This document shows, piece after piece, positions 35,301-50,300 of a stretch of DNA of 64,000 nucleotides. Positions within the stretch are counted from its first letter, which is position 1, and each line of letters begins with the position of its first letter. The stretch lies in the NCBI GenBank assembly GCA_026874595.1, contig CM049307.1, positions 40,680,362 through 40,744,361 on the forward strand, written 5' to 3'. The notes under the pieces are model-generated. The model made no database searches. It saw nothing but the letters and a program-made list of their open reading frames with translations, and was not told where the DNA came from. The stretch is from Sipunculus nudus (lineage: Eukaryota; Annelida; Sipuncula; Golfingiida; Sipunculidae). The position numbers were made by a program, and so were the translations under genes.

Positions 35301-38300
35301 GTTCCAGGTATAGTATGCTGTTAAGGCTATAGGAACAGTAAATGGATGTCAGATGATGTACAGCTTTAGCATCAATTGTTAATTGTTTTTATATTTTCAA
35401 ATAAAAACAAATTAAACCACTGTATCATTCTATTTAAAATGAAAAAAGACTGAATTAGGCCCAAAAAAAGGTAGGGTTCTCGGGGCACCACACACATCAA
35501 TTTTAACCCCCTCATCAAAAATTTTGATTTTAAATAGGAACTTGCCTATTTTGAGCTCAAGCCGCTCAGACATTTATTTCAAGAAGATAAAATTATACAG
35601 TTTTGATAAGATTTCCTTTGTTATTTAGTGCTTTTACCTGTTCAGCAAAACAATTCTGTTATTATCATGCTTTTTTTTGATCATATGACATTTTTATCAA
35701 AACATATAAAAGTAAAAAATATTGCCCACGCACTGATTTCTGAAAAAAAAGTGCCTGAGAACCCAATTTTTTTTTTGTCCCTATGAAACAAAATTACAAA
35801 ACTTTTTAGAACACACTTCTCATGCAGCAGTTATATACTGTTATCGTTCTATATCTCCTTGGTTTTAACATTGCTTTGTATAGCAAGTTTTTCTCATTGG
35901 TTTGATAACAATCCTTAGCCCTGTGCCAGGCCTGGTGGTGAAACCCCAAAAGTCTTGCCATACAAAGCAGCAGTTTAAATGAAGGAGATATAGAACAACT
36001 TAAGTGTATTACCACTGCGTGAAGAGTGTAGATCAAGAAATATTGGGTATTTCTCATGAAGTTTTATTTAGACAAGACTGTCACAACCTGATATCTCCTG
36101 TTCCTGTGGTGTTTTTAGTTGACTGCTTTACCAGTGGTTGTGGGTATCTTACATCCAGATACTGTTGTTTTTTTTTTTTACCTTTGCAACCATCTTTCAT
36201 AAAATGAATGGATAAACAAGCTCTGCAAATTATTCTGCCAATCAGCATGCAAGGTTCAGCCTTTTCTCCAATCATGGGGGGATGCCATCAAATGAGTTAT
36301 GTTGATCAGACCTTTGGTCCAATGAGATTCCAGGAAAACCTTCACACCAAACCAGCATGCTTCTCCTACCTGTCTACTTTTGTATATTTATTATCATATA
36401 ATGAATATTCATGTTTCCATATATAATCATCTATGAGTGGCTAGTAAATGATATTTATGTGAACTGTCAAACTGTTGAAATTTGTACATTTATATTTGTT
36501 CATTTCAGTTTTTTTTCCTCTGCTACTTGAAAATGCATAACTAACATTTTGTATATGTTTAAATATGTGTGCATGTTTGTTTCATACTGTATTTCTCAAA
36601 TTTCACAGTTGTTACCTATATGTATATAATGACTGATTACACTACCGTTGTCTCACATGAAACAATGAAAAAACAACGCTTTTAAAGTCATAGCTATTAG
36701 AGTTCAGTATAAGGATAGCAGTCGTAGTGGAACCATCAGTTTTTATATGAGAGTTAGTTAAACCATTTTTGTATAGAAATACATTATATTTCTGATGTGG
36801 CAGCTCATCTCCATATAGCAGGGACAGTTGCTTCAAGATTCATATTCTAAATAAAAGCTTAACTGAGTATGACTTTTTTATCCAGTAACTAATAATGTGT
36901 ATATGAGATTTTTGGACACCCTATTTTAAATGACTTCTATATTTTAATCACGGGAGCAATGTCAAGGTTAGTGGATCAGTGAACTTTGACCTACTGGATG
37001 CACATGCATGTTTAGACAGTAGAAAACATTATGCAGATGTTATGCTCCTAATATGAAAAGAAAAAAATACTTATAGGTGAACCTTGTCACTGTTATATAT
37101 TAGTCTGAAGCACATTTATAAATAATAAAATATGCCTTCAGGATTATTTATTTTCAGTATCGTGCTCCCAACTTGTATTAGACTTCCTACTGTTATACCT
37201 GTAACCTCCTCCCATTGAATGCCAGCATTTTTTTAGTCAGATATGTTTGATCTTGCTCATGCTTCAGTCCGTGCATGGCAGTAAAGATCAGTTTATGTTA
37301 AAGATGAACTATAATGAATAGGGAAAAACAAACATTGATACATTTTATTCTGTCATGGGCCTCTTGGTCTGACCCCTCTTCACATATTTGGACTTTGTTC
37401 TTTATACATTCTTGATCTTACCCTATTTTCTTTTTATTCTCTTTTTTTCTCTCTCTCTCTATTTCTCTCTATCTCTCTTGCTGTCTCTCTCACATGTGTA
37501 TATTAATTCAAGTGATATATGAAGAATAAGGTTCAGTAGAGTACAATTCATTCAAATTCATTAAAATAATTCATAATAAGAAAAGCCTTTGTTTTTTAAC
37601 TGTTTAAAATAGTACTTGAAACATGGATTGATGTGTTCATCTGAAGGTAAAATTGTAAAAATTTAAAATTCAGTTTTAAAATTCAAATGCAAATTTTAAA
37701 ATTTTTTATGCATGTTCATATTCAGATTTTTACATTAACATCACAAGTCTTTTACTTGAAAACTGTTCAAAAGAAACCTTTTTTTTCACTCTTTTCTTCC
37801 ACTTTATTGACATATATTGAAATACAAGCACATATCATAGACTAAATTGTGCTTTTCACGTACTGTCAGTTTTGATAGTCACTCAGCTTAGACTACCAGT
37901 ACACATACATATTAAATGTATTCACTTTATACATAGTGCTGTCGCTTATTATTTTTACATTATGTGATCACTTATTTAACATTATGTGGTCACTTATTTA
38001 ACATTATGTGTTCACTTATTTTACATAGTACTGTCACTTATTTTACGTAATGCTGGCACTTCTTTTACATAATGCTGTCACTTATTTAACATTTTGTGAT
38101 CACTTATTTTACATGAAGAAGTCACTTATTTTAATTTTATATTGTCACCTCACAGCAAAGTCGACCAGCTTCAGCCAGATCACGTATGAGCACCCCTGGT
38201 CCATCCAACGAACTTATGGAAGTCCTTGAGAGACTTGGAAAACTAAATGACAAGCACGATAGCCTTGACAAGCGAGTCACTGATATAGAGGTACAGCTTC

Positions 38301-41300
38301 ATGTTTATTTCTGTATATTCACACATCATTATATGTGTATTATGTATATATTTATGTTATCATGATTTATAATTTCATCATATTTAAGGCTATTCTTCAT
38401 TTTACCTTTTGAAAATTTGTACACAATCTGCAATGCATTATACTGAAATTTATTTTTGTTTTCAAGTAAAAGCATTACTTTTTCAGTAAGATCATTTTTT
38501 ATTTTGTATTTACAGACATTTTTTTAGATTTTGAGTTTCTAGTTTTTTTTGGGTTAGGTTGCCTTTCCACGTATTCAAAGTTTGAGCAAGATTTTTTTTT
38601 CAAATGATAACATTATTTTTGAGCAAGATTTTTTTTTTCAAATGAAAACAGTACTTTTCCTTGATATTGATTTACATACATTTTTTTTTATTTGCTTTTC
38701 TAGGGTTTTCTAGGGTTGTCTTTCCACATATGCAGTGTTCAAAGTTTGTATGGGCAAGACCCACATGAAGACCCACATGCAGATATAGCCTTTTCCCTAT
38801 GTGTGTGGGACTTGTGTGGGCTGGGCCCTAAGCTAAAGCCTGTTTTACTTTAGTGACCACTTGTTTTGCTTTTGGGGCCTGCAGATATGTGTAAACCAGC
38901 AGAAGTTTTGGCTTGTTCAACTTATGGTAACTACATATGTAGAGAGGGGATAATTATTAATTGACTTGGGTTTTTCCAACAGGGGACTTGTCATGAAGAC
39001 AACATAAATTTTGTGGAAAGGCACCCTTACTAATGGCTGCTTATTGCAGTAATAATGCAGTAATATTTTTAACAGTTTTCTTCCATTTTGAAGTACTGGG
39101 GAATGAGATATAAATATAAATTTGCAGCATATATTTGTATTTTTTTAAAAAGATTTTTTGCCTTAAAGAGCTTACTAGTGAGTAATTTCTCTTTATTTTC
39201 ACTAAAGAGTGTACACAAATGATTATGGTTCATTTATTTCTAAATGATATGATTTATTATTATACCTCTGTTCATTGCACCATTGAAGGAGCCTCAGAAA
39301 TGCTATTCTAAGGTTAGTTCCTGCTGTTGCTACCAGGTTGTGCATGATCTATACCACTTCACAAATTTGACTTGGGGGTGCTGCAGAGAATTATTATGGC
39401 CATGCACAACCGAGTAAAGTAACAGACTTTTCAGTTTGCAGCATCAAGATTAATCATGGTGCAGAAATTTAAGGGGAAGAGTTTAATTGGACGCATGCAA
39501 CATAACCTCACTGTGTAAAGCTAAAATGTATCTTTACAAACAAAGTTCTGTTACATTGCTGAATTATATATGCACAAAAGAATGCACCCATGATAATAAC
39601 TTATTTGATATTGTTTAACTGTGACACCAGTACCCTTTGACATCACAAATCCCATTCTATAGATTGCTGTAAAGTAATGTTATCCAAGAATATCAAAATA
39701 TGACCTTCTGGTGAACAGGATAAAGTAATTTAATTACCAAGGTACTAGGTATATCATGCAAACTGCTCATCATAAATTGTTATTCATAAATATAACAGCC
39801 TGATAAGATGTTATGCTTAGATGTCAGCTTGTGTTTTAGAGACTTTACTGAAATTTTGGTAGTCTTCTGTTTTAAGCTCAGCTGACTGAAAACATCTGAG
39901 CTATAGTGACCACTCTTTGTCTGTCATCCGTCTGTCTCTCCATCTGTGTGTCTGTCCATTAACAGGGCACCAATCATAACCCCTAGATCTAGAAACTTCT
40001 AACTGAAGACCCATGGAGGGCAAAAAAATCTATAAAAAAAACATGAAATTAGGTCACTGTGACCTTTACCCTCCGAGCTAAGGGGCTAGTTAGTACCCCC
40101 CCCCCCCCCCCCGAATGATTAAAAATTTGATACAAAAGCTCCAATATCTGAATAACTAATGCATTCATTGCCATGATTCTTTCCATATATATTAATCAAA
40201 TAGTATTTCATCATTTTCTTAAGACTGGTGGAGCCACCTGCATTTTTCTAATTCTTATGCATTTTTTCTCTATTTTTAAAGACCTTCAGATGATGCAGTT
40301 CTTGTTTTAATAGGGCACAAATTGTAACCATTAGACCTAGAAACTTCTAACTGCACATAAAGGGGATCCTAGGCCAATCTCCTTGGGAACCTTAAATTAG
40401 GTCATGGTGGCCTATATTTTGCAAACTACAGGCTGAAAATATGATTTTGAGCATTCAGTCAGATGGGGCAGAAATCGTAACTGGTGGACCTAGAATCTTC
40501 TAGCATAACATTTTTAGGCAGGTCCTGGGTAAATCTGCATTGAAAACTGAAATTAGGTTATGGTGACCTATAATTTGTGAACTATGGGCCAAAACATTAT
40601 TTTTAGCAACCTGAAAATCAGATGGGCAAAAATTGTATCTGCTTAACCTAGGATATTCTGAAGTAATATACACCAAAGTCTAGGGCAATTTTCATGGAAA
40701 CATGAAATTAGGTCATGGTGACCTATATTGTGTGTGCTACCGGCCAAAACATCTTGAGCAATCTCCATGGAAACCTGAAATTAGGTCATGGTTACCTATA
40801 TTACTGGTCAAAAACATTTTAAGCACCCAAACAGTCAGACAGGGGTACAAAACTTTACAGTTGGACTTAGAATCTTCAGTCTTGACATCCAGGGATATCC
40901 TTCAAAATTGTGCATGGTCTTTTATAGCTCAGCTGACTGCATACAAAAAAGCTATATTTGCTGGACTTATGATCATGAAACTTCTTGTTGATTTTGATGT
41001 TGAATGGGGATACCACCTACAAATTTTGGCATTCAGATGATAAAATTCCTTTGGTGAATGTCTTCCTAGTCAGCTGAGTGTCATGACCCATGGGTCACTT
41101 GTTTTCTGCTTCAGCAGTGTTTCACTGAACAGCTACATGTGTTTTGTACTGTTTTCACTTTAGTGCTTTACGATCTCTCATTTTTCCATGAAAAAAAAAC
41201 CTTATTATGAAAGTTTCAAAGGTGGTGCCCTGCAGTGATTGCCTTGTCTGTCTGGCCATCCGTCCGTCACAGCATTCAGTGAAGCTTTCTTTCTTGGGCA

Positions 41301-44300
41301 TAATCTCAAGCAGAATACATTTGATCTTCCTCAAATTTATAGGGATGATTGATGTCCACGAGTCCTCCAGACCTTTCAAATTACACACCCATTCAAAGTC
41401 CGATATGGCCCCCAGAGCACAATCTGTGATTTTTTTGGGTGAAAATTAAACAGAATATCAACACCCATGGGGGGATGTGTGCTTTCAGATTTCTCTGGTT
41501 AAATTCAATATGGCTGCCAGGCTAATATTTTAAAATCCTTTAACAATATTTTTTAAGATAGTGTCATGATTTTTCTGAAGATTGGTCCCTTTAAGATTAT
41601 TTGTGTTGATAAATTTCAGATCAATCTAACATCCAATATGGCCACAAGGCTGCCTTTTTTTAGGAACTGGCAATGATGGGGCCCTAATTGAGGACCTTTA
41701 CTCTCCTAATCTTTTAGTTGCAACTGCCATAGATCATGTATTGTTAAAGATTAACTTGACTTTAAATACTTAAAAAAAACTCTCTGTCACGTGAACAGAC
41801 AAAGCTCTGGTTATGACAGACCATCTGATTTATTTGAACAGACAAATTGTAAATTGTTTTTACATAACCCCCTCAAACACAAATGGTAGAAAATAAACAT
41901 TTAATTTTCTTCTCTGTACATGTTCTAGGTAAGATTTGTTTTAGGGGATACTATGAAATAATCACCAGTGACTATGTTTGTGGTCAGTTTGGCTGGAGGT
42001 GGTGAGGGGATGAACACTTTCTGCTTCTGTTGCCTGCTGCCCACAGATGATGTCTGTGGATTCATGGGCACCACTTGCATCATCACGTAATAAATTTGAA
42101 ATGACAAACTTTGTCATATTTTATAAATTAATGGGGTACATTTGAATAAGATTGTTGTTATATGTACAGTAACTAAGGCATTTGCTTCTCAGCACCAACT
42201 AGTATTCAAATGTTGAAAGATTAAACAAGAACGTTAATCATATTTTAACTCAAGGCAGTGCAACTTTATGTATTTTTGTTAGCAGATCACAAATGTATAA
42301 GAATATACAAAGGAATTATCCAGTTTTAATGCTTCACTCAAATGTTGTGTTTCACCACATGAACACAAGTTGGCACTGAGATGCAATAACAGTTTTACCA
42401 TAATCAGTAATGAAGACAAATTTTGAGGTACCCATTATTGATGTAGGTATTAAATCAGAAAACAAAACAACAGATCAAATACCACTGCAAATTAACCTGC
42501 TTTCTCATGTAAGAGTCTTTATTAGTTGTGCAAGCAATTTTGTCCCAGATTTTGATTTAAATGAGTCACATGAAATACCCTGCTGAAATTTGTATGGTCT
42601 ACTCTCATACAAAAAAACTCATTGGTTTCTCATCCTCAGGGTTTATTTACCCCCCCCCCCCAGATTAAACAGGTTGCGTTTCAGGTATATGTCCTCTCAA
42701 GCTACAAAGAATACATAATTACAAATATGTTTTGCTTTTCAGACTACATTTGACCTCATAAGAACAGAATATCTGCAGCTATAAATAAAAAAAATGGCAT
42801 AACTGCAAGAGGAACATCACGATGTATTTTGTTTGTCTGCTCTTTAAATAATTGCACAGTTTTAATATTTCTGTTTTCAGGAAGAGTTGAAGAACAAGGC
42901 AGACAAGGATGCTCTGGAGGGAATAGGTAAACAAGCTGTGCTACAATATGTTATCCAAGTTATCAATATTTAGAGTGTCTTTCATTTCTGTTTAATAAGT
43001 AAGTAAGATAGCAAAATGTGAAACCTTTTTTTAAGGTATCTCTTTATAAATCCTTCGGTCTCTCAGGTACACGGCCTCCTGTCTTAGGTATTTATGAACC
43101 AGACTTTCACATAGATTCTTTGTATTTTATAATTACCTTGACTTGGAAGAATTGTATTGTTATGTTCCATATAAAAAATGAGATTTGCTGCAAGCACAAA
43201 TGTTTGTGTAGGACTCCAAGGAACAATACTGTATATATGTAATATATGTAATATATGTAAATGTTTGTCAGATGTTATAAATGTCTTAGGGAATTTATCA
43301 AGGAGTGTACTTATGGGCTTTGCCATACACTCATGGTTCATACCTTCCATGCACAGCCAGTCTATACTTACCACCTGACTTACATAAAATCCCCCTTGTT
43401 TGACAGCTCATTGCTCAGATATCACATCAGTAGTCCAAGCTTCATTAAAATTCTGTTAAAACTTGACTTTTCAATTGTGAGACCAAAATATGACATTCAA
43501 CAGTGAACTTGCCCTGAATTATGGTATAAATCACCACATGTATACTGATACATGTAGGTTTCTGTTTCACTGATATACAGGTGTCACTACAAATGTTAAC
43601 CTCACCTTGCAGGTGTACCTGAAGACCTTTTGGAACAGCTGAAGGCCATGCAAGATGACCACCGTGTGAAAAAATCAAGAGACAAAGTGAGTGGTTGGTT
43701 CAACACTTTTCCTATTCAAATTGGTCTTCATCTGTTGTATGTGTGTTTTGAGGGTATTAATAAACATTGACCTCTCATATAAAGACTTAAGGGAAAAATT
43801 ATGCACTTTGAGAGGGCATACTGGTCATTGAATTATCACAAAAGTTAAGGTAGTTTAAAAAAAATACAAATAGCTGAACCTGTGTCATTAGATCACCCTT
43901 GGAATGGCAAAAAGTGGTCTTAAATTCACTTAAAGTCTTATTATATATACATTCACAACCAATGGGATTGCATTTGGTTTACTCAAGGGTGGTCTTAATG
44001 GACAGGTTCCATTGTACTAATAATATCAGTGAAGAAAGTTGTGCCAATAGTTATAACTACTTTAATGGTTTCACTGACCAACTTTACTATCCAAGGTGAT
44101 TTGCTGATGACCATCTTTTGTAATACTGTGTTGTTTAATGTTTAGTCTGGTGATGGTGTTTAACAAATTCACACTTAGAAGCTTTTTTATCCTGATTATA
44201 AATAGTGCATGCTTTATTTCTCAATGATTTATAACCAAACAGAAGGGGTTTTAACTGTTCTTCTGTGGAAATCTGTAATGAAAATAGCCTGTAAGTTCTT

Positions 44301-47300
44301 CTTGTATCAAAGGCTTTCTTTTGATCATCTTCAACAACTTCTTTCTTTATCTAAAAATAAAAAGTATGATGGTTTTTCAAATGCATTTCATGACTGTTAA
44401 AATGATAATGGTATCATGTCTGAGGTCAATACAAGAAGTGTGGTCTCAATTTCTAGACATGTAAAGATATAAGGTTAAAAATGTTATCTACTTTAACCTT
44501 TCAAACAACCCCAAGTGATGGGTGCTTCATGAATAATATGTAGGATATAAATGTATATTTTCAGTCATTGATCCAGGTCTACATTTTAGAACCCCTTCTT
44601 GTTTTGTACATGTACTTCTACTGATCTGTCATGGCACTTGTGTATAGAACCAGGAACAGTCATGCTAGGAATGGAAGTCTTGGAACATTTGTTTAAGGAT
44701 GATCAAGGATGATTTATGTCACTAATTGTAAAATTTGTAAATGTCAGTTTAATTGGGACTTATGTATCCAATCAAGTAGTGGACACTAGTACCATACATT
44801 TGGTTGTGTTTCACTGTTAAAATGGGAAAACCTGGTTATCATCTGTATTTCATCCAGATGTAATCCTAATTAACTTGAAAATCTGCATGCATGTAAAAGA
44901 TACCCATCCTTCCTTTATAAAAATAACATTTCCATGTCCAAGATGGCTAGAGATCAAAGTGGAGTAGTTGTCATTAAACAGATTTTCCATAGCTGAATGT
45001 TCCTTGAATGAATGTTCCTTCACCTCTTGTGTACATACGGGTATTTCTCCGTCTTCACCTTTCTCCTGTCTTTCCTTCCTGCTGCACATAGCTGTCTGCA
45101 CATCTGCTTCAACCCACTAGCACAGACACTGACAAAAATCTACCAGCTCTGTCCCAACAAATCACAGACTGCCAGGTACATGTCGATAACAGCCTAGACA
45201 GAATAAACAACAAATTCACAAGCCAGGACCAGACAAACAAGTCTTTACAAGACCAGTTTAACCAGCTTGAGCAGAAACTGCAAGAAATCCAGGATGCGGT
45301 TGCAGATTTACAAGTGGCTGCTATTACCATAGATCCTGTAGAAGTAACATTTGAAGATGAAGAAAATGACACACAAGCTGGAAAGGCAGTTGAAGATGTG
45401 GCGGAAGGGCAAAATGTGATGGTTAATAAAGAGAAATTCAAAGAACTTGAAAAATCCCTGAGTCAGAAGTCACACGAGATGAAGCAGCTACAGGGCAAGG
45501 TGAAGAACCTGACGCAGGACATGAACCAGCAGCTGCTTACGTTCAAACAGAGGCTGGGGGGGTCAGAGTCAGAGCTAAAAAATCTGGGCGACAAGCTGCA
45601 ACAGCTGATTGAGAAGCACAGGCCGTCATCAGGAAAGCAAAGAGCTGCGGCTACTCAAGGGGTGGGTATGACCGGTCTAGTGTCTTTGGGGGTAACAAAA
45701 TGATCCATCTAATGCAGGATGTGGTCATCCTCCTGCAGTTACTGTTACACCCATTGCAATCACTGTTGCACTCACTGTCATTAGGCTACCTCAAAGAATT
45801 CTTATTATTTATGGTATTTATAATAAAACAGCTTCTGCGTTTTGGGATCATCTTTCTTTGATAAAGAAACAAGGTAACTGTCATGGAGATTTTTATATCA
45901 GATAATTCCTACATTTATCCTCCTGGAAGATGAACAGATTACAAAGATGAAAAGCAATATTTGTACAATTTAATGATAGCATTAATTGTCTGAAGCAAAG
46001 AATCATTTCTAGCTTGAACACTAGATGATGCTGACAGCAAAAGAAGTCTGCCATAATTGATAATTATCATATTGCATGGTACTCCTTTGTATCAGTGAGT
46101 GGTCCAAATGTACATAGAACCCTGTAATCATGAGGTGTTAATAATAATAACAAAACATTATTCATCCGCTATGGTTATTTTCATCCTCATTAAGTAGATA
46201 GTACTAACCAGTCTTATTACTTTTTGAAGAAATAAAAACCTTTCACTTAATTACCCAAGTGAAATGTTTTATTTTTAACATAATACACAATCAATTTGTT
46301 GAGACAGCTGATTTCAATTATTAAAATGAATGATTAACATGTGTAACATGTCTGAAGCATGCCACATGGGACTGATTGCACTGATTATGAAATAAATAAT
46401 GCACAACTAATAAACACAGACCAAGGTGTATGGGTTAATCTTTTTGCACTGTGTAAATCTTGCTTTTTGCACACAGTCATCTAGTATAATTTTGTTTCCC
46501 TCCCTGTTTATTAATGTAGTGTGTTTGACAATAATATTTGAAACCCTTGATGTGTATTATTATATGTCCAATATGTATGAAAATGAGCATTTCCATGCAA
46601 CTGATGTATAAAATTGACAGGATAGTGATGCTCTGACGAGGATGCAGCAGGCGATACTGAACCTGCAGGCGGAGCTGGAGCGTTTAAGTAACACTACTCA
46701 GAGAATCCTGGATGACAACAGTGAGAAACAGAAGCAGATAGAGGTGAGAATTCAACAGTGACACTTTTTTTTTTTTTATTTTGAAGTATTTTCAGGGGCC
46801 CTCACTTTTAAGCATTGGACGCATTAGAGACCCATGTTTTCAAATTCAAGACATGCAGTATGCATGTGTATAAATGTTTGTCTGCATCGTTAACATTTTC
46901 ATGCGATTTCATGGCCATTCTGATGCAACCTTTTGATGCAAAATTCATGTAACCTGGAAGTCAGAATTAACATGCATGAAATGTCTTATAAAATGACTTT
47001 ATTTTTTGTACAGATAATGTTCTAATGTTTGATATTGTGGTTTTATACAGATTTCTAAAAGACTCAGAGCTAATATTGTCAACTACAATAATTCATAAAT
47101 CTATATAAGAGTACCTCTTCCATAATTAAGGAAAGAGGTAATCTTTTGTAGAAATTAGTCTGTACATGTTGTGTGGTCATCAATGAAAATACATCAGTAT
47201 CAGTGTTATACATGTGGATTTTGTTTCTGTTGCAGTCTCTTTTTGAGATAACAACCAAACTAGGAGAAATCAAGGCGGACAAAGAATTCGTTCAAAATGA

Positions 47301-50300
47301 AGTAGATGTGGTAAGTGAGAAAAAGTTGTGTACCTCATATGAGCACATGTGGTTACTGAAAATTATAGGACCAGCTAATTCTAGACATTTAATATCATAT
47401 TGTACTAATTAACTGAAGAAACTCAAAAGGGCTTCCTTTTTAGATTATTAATAAATAAATTCTGTTGTTACACTGCAACCTTTATGGTACATCTTTAAGA
47501 AACATTTGTCATGAATTGTCCACACAGTGCAGAGCCAAGTGTATATAAGATGAACTTTTCATTTAATAAATGTGTGTAATTGTTGATTGTTTTCAGGTTT
47601 GAATTGATATTGTATTTAGTTTATTATATTTGACATTAGGTTTAAACTTATATTATCATGTTGTCTTTCAGTACATATTTGTTGAAAGTAGGGATGCCAT
47701 ACAAAAAACATTATTGTTCTACAGATTTGCTGCTCCCATTTTTTGTGGATCAAATTTTTTTTGGCAAATAAAGACCAGGTCCTTTGTTATGTTGCTAATT
47801 TGAACTATGACACAAATTTCCTGAAAGAATTTTTAAAGGAATTAAAATTGGACCAAACTTAAGAGTTGATTGTACTAGAACTGGAGTATATTTTTGTATT
47901 TTTAGGCAAACTGGCAGAATGGTACATATTTTTGTTTTGACTTGTATTTTTTTATATACATATCTAACAATTTTTCCTCAGAGTCCATAGAACAAAAACA
48001 TTTTTGTGTGGCCTTAATTCTAAATTTTATGTAAATGAAATAAAATTTTGAAGTCCACCCTGTCAGTTCTTTGTATCCACTAGCTGTGACATTCAAGTTA
48101 TCCAGGTGTTTTATTGACTGCTGTACATTTTATTGCAGAAAGCAGACAAGCGCCACCTGGACAGTAAGGTTAACCGGACTACTTTCGACACCACATGTGA
48201 TGAACTGAGCAAGATGATTAGTGAAATCCTTGGTAAACTCTCAGGACATGTGAGTGGCTTCACACACACACACACACACACAAACAGACACACAGAATTC
48301 ACATATGCAGCTACCTGATTACCTGATATTAAACAGTATATAATACATACAAAGGTTTATCTGCTTGAAGTTGAGTATTATAACCAAGCAGCTGTGATCA
48401 TATTTCATCTTTTAGAAATAATAGTTGCTGAAGTTGCTATAACACCGATAATCAACACTTCTTACTCTAGTTTACTGATTTATGTTATCTCTTAAAAAGA
48501 AAATTTCTTAAAAATTGAACTGGCATATGAAAAAAAACTAGTAACTGTTAAATAACGTATTAATAACAAGATAACGTTTTCTTTGAAATTCAACAAAAAC
48601 AATGTGGGCATTAATCAGCGTTTAGATTTATTATGATCAGCTGTTACATAAGGTTGGTTACCCATCCTTTAAGAATCTTTATTTACAACTGATCATACAG
48701 AACCTTACATTATTCATTTTCAGTAACTTCATACTTCACACTTCTTTGGCTTCAGTCTAATCTTGAGCAATTGGATCACATTGTCAACATCATACTAAAC
48801 TTAGGCTGTGTCAATACCAGCAATTATCTGGATTGTGAATTGGATTACTTTGTCTGCGCTAGGCCACAAATCTCCCATCAGTTCAGTCTACTGTAGACCC
48901 CTTAGAAGGTGGTTACTTTAGATCAGTTTCCAGTAAACTGGTTCCTATAGTGTACAGGGAAATCCATTTCTAGTCTGCCTTAGGCAGTTTTGCTACTAGT
49001 TGACTCAATCCTTCCTGCAAAATATGATTATAGTGATAACAGTGATTATAACTTTTAGCAGCAAAGTAAATCAGATTAACAATCAAGTGTACAGCCAACA
49101 TTTTATTGAATAAACAAATTTAGGCTTTTGTTAAGTGAACTACATTACTGATCCAAAGGGTACTACTTCCATACTAAAGTAAACCAGTTTAGTATAGGTA
49201 CATGTAATCAGATTTTAGATGAGAACCAAGTGCAGATACGGCCATAACCAGGTTCATCCATGTTGTATTATTTTTAACATGTACCAGTGCTTCTGCTGTG
49301 TGACTTCTTTGATTTTGCTGTGTAACTACAGGAGGGAGAGTGGAGGAAGGCATTAGAGCAGCTGTCTGAGGACCTGGATGGTAAGCTGGACAGGCTGGAG
49401 TTTGGACCGTTCAAGGAAGAGCTGGAGAAGACGCTGCGAGCTTTGAAGAACAAGCTGAAGCAGGTTGACTTCAGCAGCTTCCTCGACTCTGACGAAGCTG
49501 CTGGCCTTAGAAAGTAAGTACTATAGTCAGTTCCATATCCTCATGTCCACCTGTTTTTTTATGCAACAAAAAATTTTTAATAGTTACATTTCAAAAGAAA
49601 AAATCGTAATAAAGGCTAGAATATCAAAGGGTCTAATTTTCAACAAGGTAAATAAATACCTACCTTAGACATTATTTAAGAGACAGAATTATTTAAAGAT
49701 ATGTGAAATCAGTCTAAATGTTACATACCTTACACATTATTTAAGAGACAGAACTATTTAAAAATATGTGATATCAGTCTACATTTTACAGCATATAAGC
49801 TCCACTTATGGCAGTCAGGATCATTGGTCACATGCAAAATCATCATCAGTTGAAAGCTGCTGATTGGATGATGTGATGTAAACCCTTAAAAAAAATAACC
49901 AGCTAAAACAAAGATGGCTACTCATGTGGGAACACATCTGATCTGTCAGATTATTGTAAAGAGTAAAAAAAGTTGTGAAAAATAAACTGAAGATTCATTG
50001 TAAATTTCTTAATTGCCATATAAGGGCATCACTTGGATATTCAAATTTCTAGGATAATTTTGAAAAATAATTACTTTTTCGAAAATTAATAGGTGAAAAA
50101 AAGCTGTTACGGGGCAGTATAGATCAGTGTAGATCATTGCACTAACATCGAGACTGTTTTCTAGACATCTAGACTGGTGTGTGGTTTCACTAAAATTCCA
50201 TGTTTGATATTATTATTTCAGGCAAATAATGAAGTTCAACTGTATCTCCTGTGACCGCCCAGTGGATATGGTACCTCAGGGGTGAGTAGAATCTGCATCA

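Noticed and set aside
45121-45125. Alternative acceptors for exon 8 after CACTAG or CACAG
   Set aside because: Both give the wrong phase after exon 7, which ends in phase 0; CACATAG at 45091 fits.
45109-45441. Ser-rich minus-strand ORF of 110 codons
   Set aside because: Antisense reading of exon 8; the + strand coiled coil is clearly the coding one.
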